Below are positions 6,610 to 10,879 of a DNA stretch of 10,879 nt, piece after piece. The stretch comes from UBA4416 sp046345275 (GTDB lineage Bacteria > Bacteroidota > Bacteroidia > B-17B0 > Aurantibacillaceae): contig JBKDJY010000179.1 in the NCBI GenBank assembly GCA_046345275.1, forward strand, positions 1 to 10,879. Direction: 5' to 3'. Numbering within the stretch: the stretch's first letter is position 1; the number at the start of each line of letters is the position of its first letter. Below the pieces are notes generated by a model. The model searched no databases. It had not been told where the DNA came from and worked only from the letters and a program-made list of their open reading frames with translations. Made by a program: the position numbers and the translations under genes.

Positions 6610-7503
6610 TCAAAACGGCACACCAGGAGTTCCACCTTCTGTGATTTCGCCAAGCTCTGGTTTTAAACATAAAACAGGAATTTTTGAATTATTAATCAAC
6701 TGGTGTATGTAGTTACCTAATAATACTGATTTAAATTCAGAATCTTGATCGGTCATTGCTATAATTACATCACCACTTACTTTTTTAGCAAAAAATAATG
6801 TTTTTTTTACCTTATTGCCTGTTTTTACAATGTCGCTATTGATTGAAACATTTTGTTTTTTAGCTTCTTTTTCTATTTGACGAACATATACTTCTATTTT
6901 AAACTTATCTGTTTTTTCTGAATCGTTATATATTCCAATCACATAAATTTTTGCACCAAATAATTTTGCAAATTGTAATGCAACATTTACTTTTTGTCTG
7001 GTATGAGCAGATAAATCTATTGGCAAAACAATATTGGCATAACCTTTTTTGGGTGGTGCATTTCTGATGGTCAAGATTGGCAATTCGCTTTTCGTTAAAG
7101 TTCGATAGGTGTTAGAACCAGTAAATAAATCACTACTAGAGCTCCCACCTTGTGTACCCATTACAATCAAATCAATATCATTTTCCATAGAAATGTTAAC
7201 AATTTCATTTGCAATATTTTTTCCAGATGAAAAAATAGAAGTTGTTTTTACACCATATGTTTTTTGAATTTGTGTCGCTTCTGCTGAAAGTTTTTCTGAA
7301 ATTAATTCAGATAATGCGTTTGGCTTATTAATATTGAGCTTCGGCAACAACAAGTCAAGGAGCTCATTTTTCTTTTGTACATTTAGAATAATTAATTCTC
7401 CTTTAGTGATGGCAGCAATAAAAGCTGCATTTTTAATAGCGTTTTCAGATGTTTCAGTGAAATCAAATGGCACTAATATTTTTTTAGTTTTTAAATTAAT
7501 CAT
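6610..7503 (-). CDS. Universal stress protein, tandem UspA domains
   Basis: A 297-residue cytoplasmic protein with two UspA domains. Domain 1 (about 6-148) starts with KKILVPFDFTETSENAIKNA and has a perfect ATP-binding signature G-x2-G-x9-G-S: G116, G119, then G129-S130. Domain 2 (about 155-286) begins YANIVLPIDLSAHTRQKV and ends IPVLCLKPE, but at the matching place reads MTDQDSEFKSVLLGNYIHQL, so the nucleotide loop is lost. One ATP-binding domain joined to one degenerate domain is common among tandem USPs and suggests a regulatory or structural role for the second. A short tail ending GGTPGVPF follows. USPs support survival under starvation, low oxygen or redox stress; the specific role here is unknown. 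It lies 10 bp after the DoxX-like gene and is probably co-transcribed. ATG at 7503 fits the first strand of the domain. Confidence 0.92.
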   Translation of the reverse strand: MINLKTKKILVPFDFTETSENAIKNAAFIAAITKGELIILNVQKKNELLDLLLPKLNINKPNALSELISEKLSAEATQIQKTYGVKTTSIFSSGKNIANEIVNISMENDIDLIVMGTQGGSSSSDLFTGSNTYRTLTKSELPILTIRNAPPKKGYANIVLPIDLSAHTRQKVNVALQFAKLFGAKIYVIGIYNDSEKTDKFKIEVYVRQIEKEAKKQNVSINSDIVKTGNKVKKTLFFAKKVSGDVIIAMTDQDSEFKSVLLGNYIHQLINNSKIPVLCLKPELGEITEGGTPGVPF

Positions 7504-7513
7504 ATTTTAGTTT

Positions 7514-7924
7514 TTAATTGTGAATAAAATTATCAAGCCCAAAGTAAAAATAGTTTGAAAGTAGCATAATTAATAGCAGTAAAATTACTCTCGGAAAAAC
7601 GTGTTTTAAATCCCAAATTGGTTTTAATGAGGAAAAAGCAAAAGCTACTATTAATAAATTTATCGCGAGTACCACGTATACAATATGATGAAAAATTCCT
7701 AGGATAAGAAAAATTCCTCCGAAAAACTCTGTGGTTGAAGTGAAATAAGAAGTAATCACTACCAAAAAATTTGGAATTTTTTTTCGATCGGCTTCAGCAT
7801 GAAATGCCATCACAACATTTTTCACTTTCACAACAAATAATTTATCATACCCTTGAAAACCAAAAAGTATTCCTAAAAAACAACGAACAAATAATTCAGC
7901 GATGTTAAAATTCAAATCTTGCAT
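7514..7924 (-). CDS. DoxX-like inner-membrane protein
   Basis: A 136-residue protein with four predicted membrane segments at roughly 8-26, 53-77, 79-98 and 111-128. The first carries the DoxX-type pattern R-x2-L-G-x-L-F-x3-G-x2-K-L (RCFLGILFGFQGYDKLF, 14-30), and the third region has EFFGGIFLILGI (66-77), like the E-x-x-G-G-x-x-L-x-x-G step of that family. DoxX-like proteins are small membrane proteins linked in some organisms to quinone, thiosulfate or redox stress metabolism; the function of most is unknown. It is the first gene of a two-gene operon with the universal stress protein, which suggests a shared stress or redox signal. The loop between segments 1 and 2 (30-50) is charged. The assignment to the family is good; the biochemical role is not inferable. 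Confidence 0.8.
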   Translation of the reverse strand: MQDLNFNIAELFVRCFLGILFGFQGYDKLFVVKVKNVVMAFHAEADRKKIPNFLVVITSYFTSTTEFFGGIFLILGIFHHIVYVVLAINLLIVAFAFSSLKPIWDLKHVFPRVILLLLIMLLSNYFYFGLDNFIHN

Positions 7925-7954
7925 CTTGTATGATGGTTTAAAGTTATAAAGCTA

Positions 7955-7982
7955 CAAAATTAAACGACATGATATTTGTCAA
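7955..7982 (-). promoter_or_regulatory. Bacteroidota-type promoter of the doxX-usp operon
   Basis: On the minus strand, TTG (7982-7980) is followed after exactly 17 bp by TAATTTTG (7962-7955), matching TTG-N17-23-TAnnTTTG. The -7 box lies 30 bp before the DoxX-like ATG. It is the best promoter in the window. A near-symmetrical GACATGATATTTGTC (plus strand, 7966-7980) fills the spacer and could be an operator. Confidence 0.6.
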
Positions 7983-8213
7983 TATTTAAATTGATTATTG
8001 GTTTATGATATCGCTTTTTGAATTATAATTGAATGCACATTACTCGATTTATTAAACTATTTTAAATTATTCCTAAACTTAGCATTAACTTCATATTGTG
8101 TCCTCATAAAATCTTTGATGATACAAAGTTCAATTGACCAACCACATATTAAAGACTTAATTAAAAAATAAAATTGTATTTTTAAAAAGTACTTATCTGT
8201 TTAAATTCAATTT
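7983..8213. other. Divergent intergenic spacer, no gene seen
   Basis: This AT-rich remainder of the 289-bp spacer separates the doxX-usp operon from the Wzi-like barrel gene. No reading frame of useful length, tRNA or terminator is visible. A weak 5-bp hairpin CTTTG-N6-CAAAG lies at 8113-8128. I could not pick a convincing promoter for the downstream gene: the best partial -7 match, AATCTTTG (8110-8117), is about 96 bp before its ATG. Confidence 0.5.
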
Positions 8214-9836
8214 ATGAAACACACATTCATCTTAATTGTCATCTATTTTTCTTGCATTCAAATATCATTTTCTCAAGAAGTGAACAAACACATTTCGTTT
8301 ATAAGTATTTATGATTATTTAGACGAACTATCAAACATCCAAGTGATTGATTTATGTTCAGTTGTAAAACCTTATTCTCGCAAAGTAATTTATGAAAAAT
8401 TGCACGAAGCAGAAACAAAAATAGAGTTACTAACCAAACGCCAACAAAAAGATTTAGCCTTTTTTTTGAAAGATTATAATAAGGAGGTTATTCCAAACAA
8501 AAAATTCAAACGTCGCTACGATTTATTTTATTATAGAGATTCATTGTTTCAATTTACTTTAAATCCAATATTGGGATTTAATTATTCTCATAATGAAAAT
8601 GGGCATGCGACGCAGAGATGGAATGGCGGTGAAATGAACGCTAGTATTGGAAAAAATTTTGGATTTTATTTTAGTTTAAGAGATAATGGATTTTATAACG
8701 TATTGTCTACTACAAACTATTTGACTCAATTACCTGGTGCTAATTATAAACCCTATCAAGGTTCCAGCAATGCCAGAACTGATTTTGATGAAGTAAGAAC
8801 GGGAATAAGTTATGCATGGAAATGGGGCTCGATTAGCTTATTAAAAGATAATTTTACATGGGGAAACAATTACAATGGGGCAAATATTTTTTCTGGCCGT
8901 CAACCATCTTTTGCTTATTTAAGTTTTAAAATGAACCCAAGCAAATGGTTTGAATTTAATTACATACATGGTTCTCTCATATCCCAAATATTAGATTCTA
9001 CAAAAATATATGGTATTGGAAGCGGTTTAAGAAAAAGTTTTTTTCCAAAATATTTAGCTGCAAATTTATTCACTTTTAAACCCATAAAGAGATTGCATAT
9101 TTCAATTGGAAATTCAATTGTTTACAGCGATAAATACATACAACCCATTTATTTAATTCCTTTTATGTTTTTTAAATCAGGTGATAGAACGATGAACGGA
9201 TCTGGCAGTAATGCGTTGGGAGAAAATTCGCAAATGTTTATGGATATTAGCTGCCGTGTATTTCCAAAAACTCACCTTTACGGATCTATTTTTGTAGATG
9301 AAATTAATTTTGGGAAGATGTTTGATTCAAAGAATCAAACTAATTTATTAAGTTTTAAAGGTGGATTCCGCATCACCAATTTGCTAAAGAATACCTCTTT
9401 TACTTTAGAGTATACGAGAACGAATCCTTGGGTTTATGTTCATCCAATTTCAACAACGACGTTTGCTTCAAATAATTATAATTTAGGGCACTATTTGGGA
9501 CAAAATGCAGAGGAAATATTTGCAGGATTTAAATTTAAACCTATGCGTGGTTTGGTTATTGATTTGAGTTATACCAGGGCTTTAAAAGGACCTGTATCAA
9601 ATTTTACTCAAGTTAATGGCGTCAATAATGTTGCAGGAGCAAAGTTTATGGAAAGTGTACTTTGGCTAAGACATTTAACGGCTTTAAAAATAAATTATGA
9701 AATTGTAAATGATGTGTTTCTTTTTGCGGAAGGAAGTTATTCAAATATTTCAGGTTTATTATCTGACTACTATTCGCCTAATTTTTATAAAGGAAAAACT
9801 AAAACAATCACTTTAGGAATGAATATTGGGTTTTAG
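8214..9836 (+). CDS. Wzi-like outer-membrane beta-barrel protein
   Basis: A 540-residue secreted barrel. Residues 1-20 are a signal peptide with a hydrophobic core (ILIVIYFSCIQI), probably cut after SFS before Q21. A helical region (about 25-100; IYDYLDELSNIQVIDL, VVKPYSRKVIYEKLHEA) precedes the barrel, a layout I associate with Bacteroidota capsule-assembly Wzi family proteins. The rest is alternating aromatic beta strands such as FGFYFSLRDNGFYN and FEFNYIHGSLI. Near the end come EYTRTNPWVY (399-408) and LGHYLGQNAEE (424-434), which resemble the conserved closing part of that family. The protein ends in MNIGF, with the terminal aromatic residue typical of barrels recognised by the BAM machinery. 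In Proteobacteria, Wzi anchors group 1 capsule; in Bacteroidota the family is common without nearby capsule genes, and none are seen here, so a capsule role is uncertain. No partner genes on the same strand. Confidence 0.7.
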   Translation: MKHTFILIVIYFSCIQISFSQEVNKHISFISIYDYLDELSNIQVIDLCSVVKPYSRKVIYEKLHEAETKIELLTKRQQKDLAFFLKDYNKEVIPNKKFKRRYDLFYYRDSLFQFTLNPILGFNYSHNENGHATQRWNGGEMNASIGKNFGFYFSLRDNGFYNVLSTTNYLTQLPGANYKPYQGSSNARTDFDEVRTGISYAWKWGSISLLKDNFTWGNNYNGANIFSGRQPSFAYLSFKMNPSKWFEFNYIHGSLISQILDSTKIYGIGSGLRKSFFPKYLAANLFTFKPIKRLHISIGNSIVYSDKYIQPIYLIPFMFFKSGDRTMNGSGSNALGENSQMFMDISCRVFPKTHLYGSIFVDEINFGKMFDSKNQTNLLSFKGGFRITNLLKNTSFTLEYTRTNPWVYVHPISTTTFASNNYNLGHYLGQNAEEIFAGFKFKPMRGLVIDLSYTRALKGPVSNFTQVNGVNNVAGAKFMESVLWLRHLTALKINYEIVNDVFLFAEGSYSNISGLLSDYYSPNFYKGKTKTITLGMNIGF

Positions 9837-9858
9837 TTAATGAAAAATAAATATCTCT

Positions 9859-9913
9859 CTTCAACTAATTTTTATTTAACAAGATATTGCATCTCAAATA
9901 ATTTTAGTTGAAG
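9859..9913. repeat. Inverted repeat between convergent barrel genes
   Basis: CTTCAACTAA (9859-9868) and TTAGTTGAAG (9904-9913) are perfect 10-bp arms separated by 35 bp. The right arm lies inside the 3' end of the minus-strand barrel gene. It could help end convergent transcripts but lacks the GC core and T run of a good terminator. Confidence 0.35.
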
Positions 9914-10879
9914 TTCATAGAGCTTCATTTTTATTTCCAAATCTTTATCTTCTTTTTTATCTTTTTTTCTAAATAACCCAGGTTTAGGGGGCGTATAGTT
10001 TGCAGGGCTTATTTTTTCAATTCCATTTTCATTTGCAGAACTTTGATCATCTTCTTTTTTTCTAAAGAACCGATCTCCATCTGGAATTTCTTCAGCATCC
10101 TTCATTCCAAAATTATAAATCAAACCTATTCCTGTAGTTAAATATCTGTCTTTGTGAGACCAACTTCTTTTCCAAGAATCTAATTGATCATTAAAGCATG
10201 TTACATAATTAATATCTAAAACCAAATTAGTTTGGCGATTTAATTTAAAATTAATTTTTCCACCTATGGGTAAGATGATTGAAGAAATTGTTTTTACTTT
10301 ATCTTGAACTAAGCCTCCGCCTTGGGATTGACTTGTTCCAACAGAATCGATGCCAGAAGAAATAAAACCACTTGCATTTTCGAGGTACCATTGATTATTT
10401 ACGGCTAATTTGTATAACCTACTTCTAAAAAAAGTTTGACCAACTCCAATATTTAAATAAAGGCTTAAGCGATTAAAAAATTTTCTATCGTTATTTCTTC
10501 TAAGTAATAACTGAGAAAAATTGTATTTTAAACTTACCGAATAACCTATAAAATCCGCCTTAAAACGCCTACGGTATAATTTATCAGCTTGTTTTTCTCC
10601 TTTTAAATCACCTTTAAATAAATTAATTTCTGCACCTAAGCCAAAATTAAATTTCTTACCTCCAAATACATTGAAACTTCTAGCAGCGCTTTTTCTAAAA
10701 TCGTTGATTTTTGGGAAATTATCATACAGCGTCACATCTCCATAAAATATGGTTGGCCCAAAATCTGCGCCAACACACCAACCTCTTTGTACCCCGCCTT
10801 TGTTAGGCGTCATAAACTTGTCAGCCGTCTGTGCTGGATGTCGATCACTAGCTAGCTTGGATTTTTTTTTTGGGATTCG
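9872..10879 (-). CDS. Outer-membrane beta-barrel protein with charged C-terminal tail (5'-partial)
   Basis: The visible part is 335 residues. An ATG lies at 10813, but the frame stays open without a stop through the remaining 66 bp to the window edge (KSKLASDRHPAQTADKF), and no signal peptide follows that ATG, so the true start is outside the window. From about residue 10 after the ATG, WCVGADFGPTIFYGDV starts a run of amphipathic strands (FGLGAEINLF, SVSLKYNFS, LSLYLNIGVG, GGKINFKLN, LVLDINYVT, TGIGLIYNFG) typical of an outer-membrane barrel. The barrel ends near residue 236. An unusual 77-residue tail follows, with two similar basic patches FFRKKEDD and LFRKKDKKED, a proline-rich link (NYTPPKPG) and a final leucine-rich helix (about 290-312). 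The tail would probably face the periplasm. The specific family is not recognised. It is convergent with the Wzi-like gene, stops 35 bp apart. Confidence 0.75.
   Translation of the reverse strand, partial: RIPKKKSKLASDRHPAQTADKFMTPNKGGVQRGWCVGADFGPTIFYGDVTLYDNFPKINDFRKSAARSFNVFGGKKFNFGLGAEINLFKGDLKGEKQADKLYRRRFKADFIGYSVSLKYNFSQLLLRRNNDRKFFNRLSLYLNIGVGQTFFRSRLYKLAVNNQWYLENASGFISSGIDSVGTSQSQGGGLVQDKVKTISSIILPIGGKINFKLNRQTNLVLDINYVTCFNDQLDSWKRSWSHKDRYLTTGIGLIYNFGMKDAEEIPDGDRFFRKKEDDQSSANENGIEKISPANYTPPKPGLFRKKDKKEDKDLEIKMKLYELQLKLFEMQYLVK

Noticed and set aside
1..10879. CRISPR array, defence island, phage or transposon.
   Set aside because: No regularly spaced repeats, no transposase or integrase motifs and no known defence proteins; the RecB-like enzyme fits ordinary recombination repair.

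Overview
The window looks like chromosomal DNA of a Bacteroidota bacterium, probably from the Flavobacteriia/Sphingobacteriia/Chitinophagia side. It is AT-rich and lacks clear Shine-Dalgarno sites. Several gene starts are preceded by TAnnTTTG-type -7 boxes. The left edge holds the C-terminal tail of a type IX secretion cargo protein, a system confined to this phylum. The RecB-like helicase, the DoxX plus universal stress protein pair and the beta-barrel proteins also fit the phylum.

Layout, left to right: (1) the last 40 codons of a T9SS-secreted protein, followed by a strong bidirectional terminator and a decayed tRNA 3' end on the minus strand; (2) comM/yifB (+), a competence-associated AAA+ ATPase; (3) a minus-strand pair, pyrF followed 15 bp later by a RecB/AddA-like helicase-nuclease, convergent with comM; (4) a divergent spacer with two inverted repeats, then a small conserved-looking protein of unknown function (+); (5) a shared terminator, then a minus-strand operon of a DoxX-like membrane protein and a two-domain universal stress protein behind a good Bacteroidota promoter; (6) a 289-bp divergent spacer and an outer-membrane Wzi-like beta-barrel (+); (7) a convergent outer-membrane barrel protein (-) with a charged C-terminal tail. 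The reading frame of (7) stays open to the right edge, so its true start and signal peptide lie outside.

Functionally this is a mosaic of housekeeping and envelope genes: DNA processing (ComM, RecB-like), pyrimidine synthesis (PyrF), stress response (USP/DoxX) and envelope (T9SS cargo, two barrels). ComM and the helicase-nuclease both act on recombination intermediates but are convergent and not co-transcribed.

I see no CRISPR array, transposase, phage gene, toxin-antitoxin pair or recognisable defence system, and no clear new multi-gene system. The points most worth a second look are the tRNA 3' remnant beside the terminator, the paired dyads upstream of the small unknown gene, the helicase-nuclease without an adjacent AddB-like partner, the degenerate second USP domain, and the unusual C-terminal tail of the last barrel protein.
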